From the NCBI GenBank assembly GCA_964652805.1, contig CAZZBJ010000013.1, forward strand, positions 1-32,883: 32,883 nucleotides of DNA, written 5' to 3'. Origin of the DNA: Claveliimonas sp964652805. GTDB taxonomy: Bacteria > Bacillota > Clostridia > Lachnospirales > Lachnospiraceae. Shown piece after piece: positions 6,450-14,043 of the stretch (position 1 is the stretch's first letter; each line of letters begins with the position of its first letter). The notes below the pieces were generated by a model. The model worked only from the letters and a program-made list of their open reading frames with translations. It made no database searches and was not told the origin of the DNA. The position numbers and the translations under genes are program-made.

Positions 6450-9065
6450 CTATTTCGCTTCGTACCAGCTCATGCCGGTGTGCATATCTACCTCCAGCGG
6501 CACCTCCAGGGACGCCGCATGCTCCATTTCATCCTTCAGTATCTTCCTGACTTCCTCCACCTCAGGCTCCCAGGCCTCCACCAGAAGCTCGTCGTGGACC
6601 TGCAGCACAAGTCGGGAGCGCATCCCCTTCTCTTTCAGCTGCCTCTCCACGCCGATCATGGCGATCTTCATGATATCCGCCGCCGTCCCCTGGATAGGGG
6701 AGTTCATGGCCACCCGCTCCCCGAAGGAGCGCTGGGCGAAATTACTGGAGGAAAGCTCCGGAACCGGGCGCCTCCTGCCAAAGAGAGTGGTCACATAGCC
6801 CTTCTCCTTTGCCTGGGCCACCGCGTTGTCCAGGAACACCTTGATGCCCGGGTAGGTCTTGAAGTACTGCTCTATATACCGGGCCGCCTCTTTCCTCGTA
6901 ATGCTCAGGTCCTGGCTCAGCCCGAAGGAACTGATGCCGTAGACAATGCCGAAATTGACCGCCTTGGCGTTCCGTCTCTGCAGGTCCGTCACTTGGTCAA
7001 AGGGTGTGTGGAACACCTGGGAAGCTGTGATCCGGTGGATGTCCTTCTCCTCCCGGTAGGCCTCTATGAGCTGCCGGTCGCCGGAGCAGTGGGCCAGAAC
7101 TCTCAGCTCGATCTGTGAGTAGTCCGCATCCACAAATACATAGCCCTCCTCCGGAACAAACACCTTCCGGATCAGCCTGCCAAGTTCCATCCGCACCGGG
7201 ATGTTCTGCAGGTTGGGCTCAGTGCTGCTGATCCTTCCCGTGGCGGTGATGGTCTGGTTGAACTTTCCGTGTATTCTGCCGTCCTCCCCTATGAAGACGG
7301 CAAGCCCGTCGGCGTAGGTGGATTTCAGCTTGGCCAGCTGGCGGTACTCCAGGATCTTCGCCACAAAGGGGTGTTCCGGCGCCAGCTTCTCCAGCACGTC
7401 CGCCGCCGTGGAGTAGCCGGTCTTCGTCTTCTTGCCTCCCTTCAGCCCCATCTTCTCGAAGAGGATCACGCCCAGCTGCTTAGGTGAGTTGATGTTGAAC
7501 ACCTCTCCCGACTCCTGGTAGATCTCCTGCTCCAGCTTCCTGATCTGGACGGCCAGCCTGTCGCCGTAGTCCTTCAGCTCAGCCGCCTCCACCTTCACCC
7601 CGTCCCTCTCCATGTCAAACAGGGTGAACACAAGGGGCATCTCTATCTCCTCAAAGAGCCGGAGCATCCCCGCCTCCTCAAGCTTATCCGCAAGGATGGG
7701 CTGGGATTTCCAGGCACAGTAGGCCTCGTAGCAGGCCCGCACCTCATCCTCCTGCTTCTCGTCCAGGAGAAGGGAGAGATGCTCTCTGGCCACATCCTCA
7801 AAGGTGTAGTCACTTTTTAAGGGATTGAGCAGGTAGGCCGCTATGATCCCGTCAAAGCAGTTGCCCTGCCGCCCCGGCGTAAAGCTGCCCATGGCTTCCT
7901 TCAGTCCGAAGATAGTAAAGCAGCCGGCTCCGGCCGCCGTCTCCCCCAGCTTTTCCAGAATCTCCTTTGCCGTAAGTTCCTCCCCGGCGCAGATGCAGCA
8001 GACCTCCTCCGCCCCGAAGCACAGTGCCGCGCCCCCGGCCTTCACCCGGGAGGCAAAAAGAGGCGGCACATCCGCTGTGTTCTTCAGGATGGCGGCTCCC
8101 ACTCTTTCCGCCTTCCGGGCCCTGTCAAAGACGTCCTCCGCCTCCGCCCTGGAGCGGATCAGACGGAAGTAGTCCTCCACCTCATTTTTGGGTCCTTCCA
8201 CCTCAAATCTGCCGAGAAGGTTTTTGAACTGAAGCCTCTGGAAAAGAGGATAGGCCTGCTCGGTAAAAATATTTCCCAGCTTTGCCCCTTCCATGCCGTA
8301 GTCTATATCCGCATCCGCACAGATGGTGGCAAGTGTCTTGCTCATGACCGCCATGTTCCAGTGTTCCTTCAGGGCTTTGGAAGCTCTGGGGGGCTTCAGT
8401 TCATCCACGTGCTCATAGGCGTTTTCTATGGAATGATACTCTGAGATGATCTTGGTCGCTGTCTTCTCACCGATGCCGGGAACTCCCGGGATATTGTCGG
8501 AGGTGTCCCCCATCAGGGCTTTCATGTCGATAAACTCTTGGGGCGTCACGCCGTACTTTTCCTTCACGTCCGCCGCATAGTAATCCTCGATCTGCGTCCC
8601 CCCTCTTTTCGTCTTGGGGATGCGTATCTTGATGTGGTCCGTGGCAAGCTGAAGAAGGTCCCGGTCTCCGCTGATGACGGAGACTTCCATCCCCGAGGCC
8701 TCGCACCTCCCCGCAATGGTGCCCAGCAGGTCGTCCGCCTCCAGGCCCGCCTTTTCGATGATCCGGATGCCCATAGCCGTCAGGACCTCCTTCATCACCG
8801 GCACCTGCTGGCGCAGCTCCTCTGCCATAGGCTTTCTCGTCCCCTTGTAGTCCGCATACATCTCGTGGCGGAAGGTGGGGGCATGTACATCAAATGCCAC
8901 AGTCAGATACTCCGGCTTCTCTTCTTCCAGTATCTTCAGCATGATGTTGAGGAAGCCGTAAATGGCGTTTGTGTGGAGACCCTCGGCGTTGGTCAGGTCC
9001 GGAAGCCCGAAAAATGCCCGGTTCAATATACTGTGTCCATCAATCAATACTATTTTTTCAGCCAT
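6450..9065 (-). CDS. polA: DNA polymerase I
   Basis: An 871-residue family A polymerase of normal length. The 5'-3' exonuclease domain (about 1-290) starts LIDGHSILNRAFFGLPDL and includes the GLEADDLLG and GVPGIGEKTA segments. The polymerase domain shows motif A DADYSQIELR (about 646-655), motif B RRNAKAVNFGIVYG (about 697-710) and motif C QVHDELLVE (about 822-830). The middle 3'-5' exonuclease region (about 300-460) has no recognisable DxE metal-binding motif, so proofreading is probably lost, as in many Gram-positive Pol I proteins. It repairs gaps and removes RNA primers. It heads a six-gene minus-strand run ending at degV. Confidence 0.97.
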   Translation of the reverse strand: MAEKIVLIDGHSILNRAFFGLPDLTNAEGLHTNAIYGFLNIMLKILEEEKPEYLTVAFDVHAPTFRHEMYADYKGTRKPMAEELRQQVPVMKEVLTAMGIRIIEKAGLEADDLLGTIAGRCEASGMEVSVISGDRDLLQLATDHIKIRIPKTKRGGTQIEDYYAADVKEKYGVTPQEFIDMKALMGDTSDNIPGVPGIGEKTATKIISEYHSIENAYEHVDELKPPRASKALKEHWNMAVMSKTLATICADADIDYGMEGAKLGNIFTEQAYPLFQRLQFKNLLGRFEVEGPKNEVEDYFRLIRSRAEAEDVFDRARKAERVGAAILKNTADVPPLFASRVKAGGAALCFGAEEVCCICAGEELTAKEILEKLGETAAGAGCFTIFGLKEAMGSFTPGRQGNCFDGIIAAYLLNPLKSDYTFEDVAREHLSLLLDEKQEDEVRACYEAYCAWKSQPILADKLEEAGMLRLFEEIEMPLVFTLFDMERDGVKVEAAELKDYGDRLAVQIRKLEQEIYQESGEVFNINSPKQLGVILFEKMGLKGGKKTKTGYSTAADVLEKLAPEHPFVAKILEYRQLAKLKSTYADGLAVFIGEDGRIHGKFNQTITATGRISSTEPNLQNIPVRMELGRLIRKVFVPEEGYVFVDADYSQIELRVLAHCSGDRQLIEAYREEKDIHRITASQVFHTPFDQVTDLQRRNAKAVNFGIVYGISSFGLSQDLSITRKEAARYIEQYFKTYPGIKVFLDNAVAQAKEKGYVTTLFGRRRPVPELSSSNFAQRSFGERVAMNSPIQGTAADIMKIAMIGVERQLKEKGMRSRLVLQVHDELLVEAWEPEVEEVRKILKDEMEHAASLEVPLEVDMHTGMSWYEAK

Positions 9066-9120
9066 TTTTTCTCTCCATTTTTTCTGTCAGTCCCTGTCTA
9101 TTCAGACGCTGCTGCTATTT

Positions 9121-9149
9121 ACTATACAACAAACTGACATTTTTTGAAA
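9121..9149 (-). promoter_or_regulatory. polA: Possible polA promoter (weak)
   Basis: On the minus strand TTTCAA (complement of 9144-9149) and TATAGT (complement of 9121-9126) are separated by 17 bases and lie about 56 bases before polA. The -10 is good and the -35 is poor. It lies just outside the divergent tRNA-Leu promoter. Confidence 0.4.
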
Positions 9150-9169
9150 GGTATAACTCAAAAAAATGA

Positions 9170-9198
9170 TTGTAATCCGTTTTTCCATATGATATAAT
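9170..9198 (+). promoter_or_regulatory. Promoter of the tRNA-Leu gene
   Basis: TTGTAA (9170-9175), a 17-base spacer and a perfect TATAAT (9193-9198). Transcription would begin about 30 bases before the mature tRNA 5' end at 9238, leaving a short leader for processing. Confidence 0.75.
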
Positions 9199-9237
9199 TT
9201 ATTCCAGTCTTGGTGTGTCCAGGATTCTGTTATGTGC

Positions 9238-9317
9238 GCCGCTGTGGCGGAATTGGCAGACGCATACGACTCAAAATCGTACGGGAAACCATATGGGTTC
9301 GAGTCCCATCAGCGGCA
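9238..9317 (+). tRNA. tRNA-Leu (anticodon CAA)
   Basis: The gene folds as a class II tRNA of 80 bases. The acceptor GCCGCTG pairs with CAGCGGC, with discriminator A at 9317. The D arm has GCG/CGC around the AATTGGCAGA loop. The anticodon stem is TACGA/TCGTA with loop CTCAAAA, which places CAA at the anticodon. The T arm is ATGGG/CCCAT with loop TTCGAGT. The variable arm is an 11-base extra arm containing a small GG/CC stem. No 3' CCA is encoded, so it must be added by nucleotidyltransferase. It is a single-gene unit with its own promoter and terminator, divergent to polA. Confidence 0.96.
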
Positions 9318-9320
9318 GGA

Positions 9321-9357
9321 AAAAGGCTCTTCGGCTTCTGGCTGAAGAGCCTTTTTT
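9321..9357 (+). terminator. Intrinsic terminator of tRNA-Leu
   Basis: GGCTCTTC and GAAGAGCC form a perfect 8-base-pair stem extended by A/T pairs, followed by TTTTTT. It begins four bases after the tRNA discriminator base. Confidence 0.9.
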
Positions 9358-9400
9358 ATTTCACAATAGTATCTATGTCCCATGCACAGCCTCTCATACC

Positions 9401-9431
9401 AAAAAAAGACAGGCCCCTTCCGGAACCTGTC
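9401..9431 (-). terminator. Intrinsic terminator of the lipoprotein gene
   Basis: Read on the minus strand, GACAGG pairs with CCTGTC around a TTCCGGAA-containing loop and is followed by seven T residues. It lies about 75 bases past the lipoprotein stop codon. Confidence 0.8.
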
Positions 9432-9505
9432 CTGTCATCTCAGCTTTTCTGTCTTTCTGATCTTTCCGCAGATGATCTGCCTTCTCTTTGAATTGTCGGT
9501 TATGC

Positions 9506-10159
9506 CTACAGATTGTCTACCGGGAAGAGGATGCCGTCCAGCGTCGTCAGATCATCCTGATTGACGGAGTACACGTTGTCGTTCAGCTCCACGTGCAGCT
9601 CCACTGTCTGAGCCTCCCCGTAGGTGGACTCTGCCACCCGCTGCACCAGAATATCGTACATCTTCTGGAACACCATCTCGTTGATCTCCTCGTCGCTTGG
9701 CAGCTGGGAGATATCCGTAATGTTTGCCATCTCTGCCTGCACCGCATTCATCACCTCGTCCTGGAGACCGTCAAAGGCGGTGAAGGGCTCCGCACTCACC
9801 TCTACCACAAATCCGTCGTTCTCTCCCTCTGTCGCGTCGCCCACTTCATATTTCGCCTGGGCCAGCATGTCCTGGAAAAGCTGACGGTAGTTGGCGGTCA
9901 GCTCCTCTGACAGCCCTGCGTCTGTAAAGCCGCCCATGGACATGATGTTGTCCAGATTGTCGTCAAAAAGCTGCTGCGCTTCCTCATCGGTGGAGTCGGT
10001 CTGCTCTGTGTACTCCGAAAAGTCCGCCTTGTAGCTGGCATCCAGAACAGACTGCACATAGGTCCTGGCGTCATCAGTGGTCATGCCTCCGCAGGCTGTG
10101 AGAGTCAACATCATCATGGCAGCAAGAATAACCGAAAGAATTCTTTTTTTCATTTTCAT
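9506..10159 (-). CDS. Putative lipoprotein of unknown function
   Basis: A 217-residue secreted lipoprotein. It has a basic start (KMKKR), a hydrophobic core (ILSVILAAMMMLTL) and a lipobox LTAC with the lipidated cysteine at residue 23, followed by glycines. The mature part is acidic and helical, with paired segments (DARTYVQSVLDASYKADFSEY and the later QLPSDEEINEMVFQKMYDIL) and no catalytic motif that I recognise. It probably sits on the outer face of the membrane. ATGs at 10165, 10159 and 10153 are all in frame; 10159 is preferred because AGGAG is 9 bases away, against 3 for 10165. It has a candidate promoter and its own terminator, so it appears to be a single-gene unit. Confidence 0.8.
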   Translation of the reverse strand: MKMKKRILSVILAAMMMLTLTACGGMTTDDARTYVQSVLDASYKADFSEYTEQTDSTDEEAQQLFDDNLDNIMSMGGFTDAGLSEELTANYRQLFQDMLAQAKYEVGDATEGENDGFVVEVSAEPFTAFDGLQDEVMNAVQAEMANITDISQLPSDEEINEMVFQKMYDILVQRVAESTYGEAQTVELHVELNDNVYSVNQDDLTTLDGILFPVDNL

Positions 10160-10197
10160 ATTCATTTTCTCCTCGTATCCAGTAGACTTTTATGGAT

Positions 10198-10226
10198 AGT
10201 TTACACTATAGAGGATGAATTGTCTA
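10198..10226 (-). promoter_or_regulatory. Putative promoter of the lipoprotein gene
   Basis: On the minus strand TAGACA (complement of 10221-10226), a 17-base spacer and TAAACT (complement of 10198-10203). The element ends just after the stop codon of the diaminopimelate decarboxylase gene and lies about 39 bases before the lipoprotein start. Confidence 0.5.
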
Positions 10227-10227
10227 T

Positions 10228-11499
10228 CTATTTTACTAACTTTTTGCCAATTTCAAAACAATCGAATGTGGCAAAATAGTCCTTCGGCGTCTCCGCCCGG
10301 CGGATGAGCCGCGCGGTCCCGTCCTCTTGCAGGAGCACCTCCGCTGACCGGAGCTTTCCGTTGTAGTTGTAGCCCATGGAAAAGCCATGGGCCCCGGCGT
10401 CGTGGATCACCAGCAGATCCCCCATGTCGATCTTCGGCAGATGCCGGTCAACGGCGAACTTGTCGTTGTTTTCGCACAGAGAGCCGGTCACGTCGTAGAC
10501 ATGGTCGCAGGGTTCACTCTCCTTCCCCATCACAGTGATGTGGTGGTAGGCACCGTACATGGCCGGACGCATCAGATTGGCCGCACAGGCGTCCACGCCA
10601 ATGTACTCCTTGTAGGTGTGCTTCTCGTGAATCGCTCTTGTTACAAGGCAGCCGTAGGGTCCCAGCATAAATCTGCCCAGCTCTGTGCAGAGGGCCACGT
10701 CCCCCATGCCCGCCGGCACGAGAACCTCCTCGTACACCTTCCGCACGCCCTCGCCGATGACGCGGATGTCGTTGGGCTCCTGATCCGGCTTGTAGGGGAT
10801 GCCAATGCCGCCGGACAGGTTGATGAACTTAATGTGGACTCCCGTCTCCTGGTGCAGACGCACTGCCAGGTCAAAGAGCACCTTTGCCAGCATGGGGTAG
10901 TACTCGTTCGTCACTGTATTGCTGGCCAGGAAGGCGTGGATGCCGAAATCCTTTGCCCCTTTTTCCTTCAGGATCTTGAAGGCCTCAAAGATCTGCTCTG
11001 TCGTCATGCCGTACTTGGCGTCTCCCGGGTTGTCCATGATGTCGTTGCTGATCTTGAAGATACCGCCCGGATTGTAACGGCAGCTGATAGTCTCCGGGAT
11101 GTGGCCGATGGCCTTCTCCAGGAATTCAATGTGGGTGATGTCATCCAGGTTGATGATTGCCCCCAGCTTGTCCGCAAGCCGGAAGTCCTCCGCCGGCGTG
11201 TCGTTGGAGGAGAACATGATATCCTCCCCGGACACGCCCATGGCGTCCGCCAGCATCAGCTCCGTGTAGGAGGAACAGTCACAGCCGCAGCCGTAGTCCC
11301 GGAGAATCTGGATGAGGAAGGGATTGGGCGTAGCCTTTACAGCAAAATACTCCTTGTACCCTTTGTTCCAGGCAAAGGCCTCCTTGAGAGCCTTTGCGTT
11401 TTCCCGGATTCCCTTCTCGTCATAGAGGTGGAAGGGAGTCGGATACTCCTTCACGATCTCCTCCAGCTGTTCTTTTTTCACAAATGGTTTCTTTGTCAT
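10228..11499 (-). CDS. lysA: Diaminopimelate decarboxylase-like PLP enzyme (LysA family)
   Basis: A 423-residue fold-type III (alanine-racemase-like) PLP decarboxylase, best called diaminopimelate decarboxylase, the last step of lysine synthesis. The PLP-binding lysine is in YFAVKATPNP near residue 54. The glycine-rich phosphate-binding segment NLSGGIGIPY is near residue 233. ELGRFMLGPYG, DACAANLMRPAMYGAYHH and a C-terminal SLCENND give the dimer-interface substrate and PLP contacts. The last is a variant of the CESxD motif usual in LysA, so an altered substrate such as another diamino acid is possible. The ATG at 11499 overlaps the regulator stop codon by one base (TGATG) and has AGGAG 7 bases upstream; a GTG at 11502 is a poorer start. 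Confidence 0.85.
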   Translation of the reverse strand: MTKKPFVKKEQLEEIVKEYPTPFHLYDEKGIRENAKALKEAFAWNKGYKEYFAVKATPNPFLIQILRDYGCGCDCSSYTELMLADAMGVSGEDIMFSSNDTPAEDFRLADKLGAIINLDDITHIEFLEKAIGHIPETISCRYNPGGIFKISNDIMDNPGDAKYGMTTEQIFEAFKILKEKGAKDFGIHAFLASNTVTNEYYPMLAKVLFDLAVRLHQETGVHIKFINLSGGIGIPYKPDQEPNDIRVIGEGVRKVYEEVLVPAGMGDVALCTELGRFMLGPYGCLVTRAIHEKHTYKEYIGVDACAANLMRPAMYGAYHHITVMGKESEPCDHVYDVTGSLCENNDKFAVDRHLPKIDMGDLLVIHDAGAHGFSMGYNYNGKLRSAEVLLQEDGTARLIRRAETPKDYFATFDCFEIGKKLVK

Positions 11500-12215
11500 C
11501 ACTTTTCTCCTTTCCTGTATTTCAAAAGTTCAATCTCATTTGCCAGCGCCTGCTTGTAGAGCTCCACAAAATTTCTCTGTCCGGAGTAGAGGCAAGTGTT
11601 CGTGCTGCCCGGCCCCAGCTCCCCGGTGAGAGCCGACCTGGAGTCCACGATGACGCCGATCTGAGCCCCTCCCTGCATACCCGGATAGATCTTCACCTGC
11701 TCTCCCGCCAGGAGAAACTCCCCGTCTGTGAGAAGAACTGTCTTTCTCCCTGACTTCGCCAGAGCCCCAAGCTCCTTCTCAAAGAGGGGCAGCCGCTCAC
11801 AGGCGCAGACCATATAAGCTCTCTCCCGAGCCATGGAGAGAAGGTGCTTTACCTTGTCCACGATATTCTGCTCGCCCTCGATCGTGATATAGCCTTCCTC
11901 CGCCGTCCTCCTCTCAGGAGCATTCCTTCGGAGCCACTCCTCTGTCTCCTGCAGCTTCCGGATCCTGTTGCTGCAGAATTCTTCCACATCCACAGCCACA
12001 TATTTCCGAGTATGGCCCTCCTCCATCATGCGGGCTCCTCCCTTGTCCGCAAGGGACGCCAGCCCTCCGTAGGCGTTGGAGCGGGAAATTCCTGTCAGCT
12101 TGGCCGCCTCATAGCCGCTGCACTTGCCCTCGTCCAGCAGACAGTAGTACAAAGTGGCCTCCTGACGCGTGAGCCCGAATTCCATCAGGCGATCTGTGTA
12201 GGCCCCATGTTCCAT
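11499..12215 (-). CDS. TrmB-family transcriptional regulator
   Basis: A 238-residue regulator with an N-terminal TrmB-type winged helix (about residues 8-75). LMEFGLTRQEATLYYCLLDEGKCSGYEAAKLTGISRSNAY contains the recognition region. A linker helix around FCSNRIRKLQETEEWLRRN follows, then a C-terminal phospholipase-D-like effector domain (about 105-220, from TIEGEQNIVDKVKHLLSMARE). Archaeal TrmB proteins bind sugars there; the ligand here is unknown. The ATG at 12215 is preferred to the in-frame ATG at 12248 because a purine-rich AGGCGG precedes it. It is translationally coupled to the LysA-like gene, so regulation of that gene and autoregulation are likely (inference). Confidence 0.87.
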   Translation of the reverse strand: MEHGAYTDRLMEFGLTRQEATLYYCLLDEGKCSGYEAAKLTGISRSNAYGGLASLADKGGARMMEEGHTRKYVAVDVEEFCSNRIRKLQETEEWLRRNAPERRTAEEGYITIEGEQNIVDKVKHLLSMARERAYMVCACERLPLFEKELGALAKSGRKTVLLTDGEFLLAGEQVKIYPGMQGGAQIGVIVDSRSALTGELGPGSTNTCLYSGQRNFVELYKQALANEIELLKYRKGEK

Positions 12216-12232
12216 AAATCCGCCTCTTTCCT

Positions 12233-12269
12233 GACAGCTTTCTGTCACTTTAGTAGTTCTTTACAGAAA
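12233..12269. promoter_or_regulatory. Inverted-repeat candidate operator upstream of the TrmB gene
   Basis: TTTCTGT (12239-12245) and ACAGAAA (12263-12269) form a perfect 7-base inverted repeat with a 17-base gap. GACAG (12233-12237) and CTGTC (12242-12246) form a second overlapping palindrome. Both lie between the -10 box and the regulator start, where a roadblock-type autoregulatory operator could sit. A transcript hairpin is an alternative reading. Confidence 0.4.
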
Positions 12270-12270
12270 C

Positions 12271-12299
12271 ACTATAGTACGTCCAAGACCAGTTGTCAA
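12271..12299 (-). promoter_or_regulatory. Promoter of the TrmB-lysA operon
   Basis: On the minus strand a perfect TTGACA (complement of 12294-12299), a 17-base spacer and TATAGT (complement of 12271-12276). It lies about 55 bases before the regulator start. Confidence 0.8.
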
Positions 12300-12349
12300 T
12301 CCCTTTCTATTCCGGCGCAGAAGCAGGAACAGGAAGGGCTTTTCGCAGA

Positions 12350-12400
12350 ATAAAAAAGCCCGGCGGCAGAATGTTTTTTGTCTGCCCTCCGGACTTCTTT
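12350..12400 (-). terminator. Terminator downstream of pyk (possibly bidirectional)
   Basis: Read on the minus strand, GTCCGGAGGGCAGA pairs with TCTGCCGCCGGGC with one mismatch and one bulge around a CAAAAAACAT-type loop, and ends in TTTTTTATT. It lies about 60 bases past the pyk stop and insulates the TrmB promoter. The plus-strand side ends in a weaker T-rich run. Confidence 0.8.
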
Positions 12401-12456
12401 TGTATTTCATTTCTCTGTCTTCAACCGCTGCGGATCACGCTTTTCCTTCTGCGGCT

Positions 12457-13899
12457 CTACTCGATGGCAGCGATGCGCATCATGTTGCTGGCGCCTTCCC
12501 GTCCTCTGTTTGCGTTGTGTGAGGGAAGTCCCGCAGTCAGCACGACCACGTCCCCAGTCTCTGCCAGCTGCTTTGCGCATACAAGCTCGATGGCGCTGGA
12601 GCAGATGTCCTCGGTAGAGTTGAACTGGATAGACTTCATAGGATACACGCCCCAGTAGATCTGCATCCTGCGCAGCGTCCTCTCATCCGGTGTCACGCCG
12701 ATGATGGGAGTCTTCGGTTTAAATTTGGACACTACTCTGGCGGTAGCTCCCGACACAGAGGGTGTAATGATGCATTTTGCGCCCAGGTTGTAGGCTGTTG
12801 TGACAGAGGCATGTCCGATGGCTGTGGAAATGCCTTTCATCCGGTGCTCCTCCGCCTTCTTGAGCAGTGTGTCGTAGTCCAGATGCTCCTCTGTGTTGCA
12901 CACAATGTGCACCATCATCTGAAGCGCCTCCACCGGGTACTTGCCCTGAGCCGTCTCGCCGGAGAGCATAACCGCGTCTGTCCCGTCGTAAACCGCATTG
13001 GCGACGTCTGTGACCTCGGCTCTCGTGGGGCGGGGATTGCGGATCATGGAGTCCAGCATCTGGGTAGCTGTGATGACCGGCTTGTAGTAGTAGTTACACT
13101 TCTGGATGATCATTTTCTGAAGGTAGGGAACCTCCTCCGCCGGGATCTCCACACCCAGGTCGCCTCTGGCCACCATGATGCCGTCTGCACAGCGGATGAT
13201 CTCATCGATATTCTTAATTCCCTCCGCATTCTCGATCTTTGCAATGATTGGGATGTAGGGGGCGTTGCACTCCTTCAGGAAGGCCCGGATCTCCACGATG
13301 CACTCCGCATTGCGGACAAAGGAAGCGGCGATAAAGTCGATCCCCTGCTCCACGCCAAAGCGCAGGTCCTCCCGGTCCTTCTCTGTGATGGCCGGCAGGC
13401 GCACCGGAACGTTGGGCACGTTCACGCCCTTGCGCTCTCCCAACTCACCACCGTTTTCAATCCTACAGACAATCCTGTTATCAGACTTGCCGGTGACCTT
13501 CAGCTCGATCAGGCCATCGTCAATGAGGATCGTGCTCCCCACAGACACATCGTCCACAAGACCCGGGTATGAGATGGAGACACCTGTCTCGTCCCCGTCC
13601 GTCTCTTCTGTGGTCAGAGTGAATTTCTCCCCTGTCTGAAGCTGCACCTTCTTCCCGTCCTTCAGAAGGCCGGTGCGGATCTCCGGCCCCTTGGTATCCA
13701 GGAGAATGGCAACTGGCTTGTTCTCCTCCTCGCGGATCTTCTTGAGCATGTCCATTCTCGCCTTCTGCTCCGGATAATCCCCGTGAGAGAAATTAAACCT
13801 GGCAATATCCATTCCATTTTTCACAAGTGCTCGCATAAGGTTCTCATCATTTGTATTGGGTCCCATGGTACAAATGATCTTTGTTTTTTTTATACGCAT
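12457..13899 (-). CDS. pyk: Pyruvate kinase
   Basis: A 480-residue pyruvate kinase converting phosphoenolpyruvate and ADP to pyruvate and ATP. Visible motifs in order: TKIICTMGPN at the start, MDIARFNFSHGDY, LLDTKGPEIRTG (substrate and K+ contacts), the B-domain around residues 70-165, PIIAKIENAEGIKNIDEI with the catalytic lysine, and GIMVARGDLGVEIPAEEVP with metal ligands. The allosteric C domain (HASVTTAYNLGAKCIITPSVSG) follows. There is no extra C-terminal PEP-utiliser domain as in the longer Bacillus-type enzyme. The ATG at 13899 is preferred to the GTG at 13917, which overlaps the GGAGG itself. It appears to be transcribed alone. Confidence 0.97.
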   Translation of the reverse strand: MRIKKTKIICTMGPNTNDENLMRALVKNGMDIARFNFSHGDYPEQKARMDMLKKIREEENKPVAILLDTKGPEIRTGLLKDGKKVQLQTGEKFTLTTEETDGDETGVSISYPGLVDDVSVGSTILIDDGLIELKVTGKSDNRIVCRIENGGELGERKGVNVPNVPVRLPAITEKDREDLRFGVEQGIDFIAASFVRNAECIVEIRAFLKECNAPYIPIIAKIENAEGIKNIDEIIRCADGIMVARGDLGVEIPAEEVPYLQKMIIQKCNYYYKPVITATQMLDSMIRNPRPTRAEVTDVANAVYDGTDAVMLSGETAQGKYPVEALQMMVHIVCNTEEHLDYDTLLKKAEEHRMKGISTAIGHASVTTAYNLGAKCIITPSVSGATARVVSKFKPKTPIIGVTPDERTLRRMQIYWGVYPMKSIQFNSTEDICSSAIELVCAKQLAETGDVVVLTAGLPSHNANRGREGASNMMRIAAIE

Positions 13900-13954
13900 T
13901 TCTCTTTTTTCCTCCACTTCTTTACTCCTTTTTACTCATGACTCAGATATACAT

Positions 13955-13984
13955 TCTATAGGATCGGGCTTCGCGCCCTGAAAA
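13955..13984 (-). promoter_or_regulatory. Weak candidate promoter for pyk
   Basis: On the minus strand TTTTCA (complement of 13979-13984), an 18-base spacer and TATAGA (complement of 13955-13960). The spacer contains a GGGC-TTCGC-GCCC palindrome. An alternative reading of that palindrome is a remnant terminator of the upstream rhomboid-like gene, which otherwise has none visible. Confidence 0.3.
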
Positions 13985-14043
13985 CGCCTGTCTGATCTGC
14001 CAGCCCTCCTCTGAGACCGTCTCTTCCGACTGTCTTCCTTCCG

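Noticed and set aside
9210..9491. Small frames overlapping tRNA-Leu and its terminator
   Set aside because: They read through a tRNA and two terminators and have no plausible start signals.
12216..12300. Lysine riboswitch or T-box controlling the lysA unit
   Set aside because: The leader after the promoter is only about 50 bases, too short for either, and no T-box sequence is seen.
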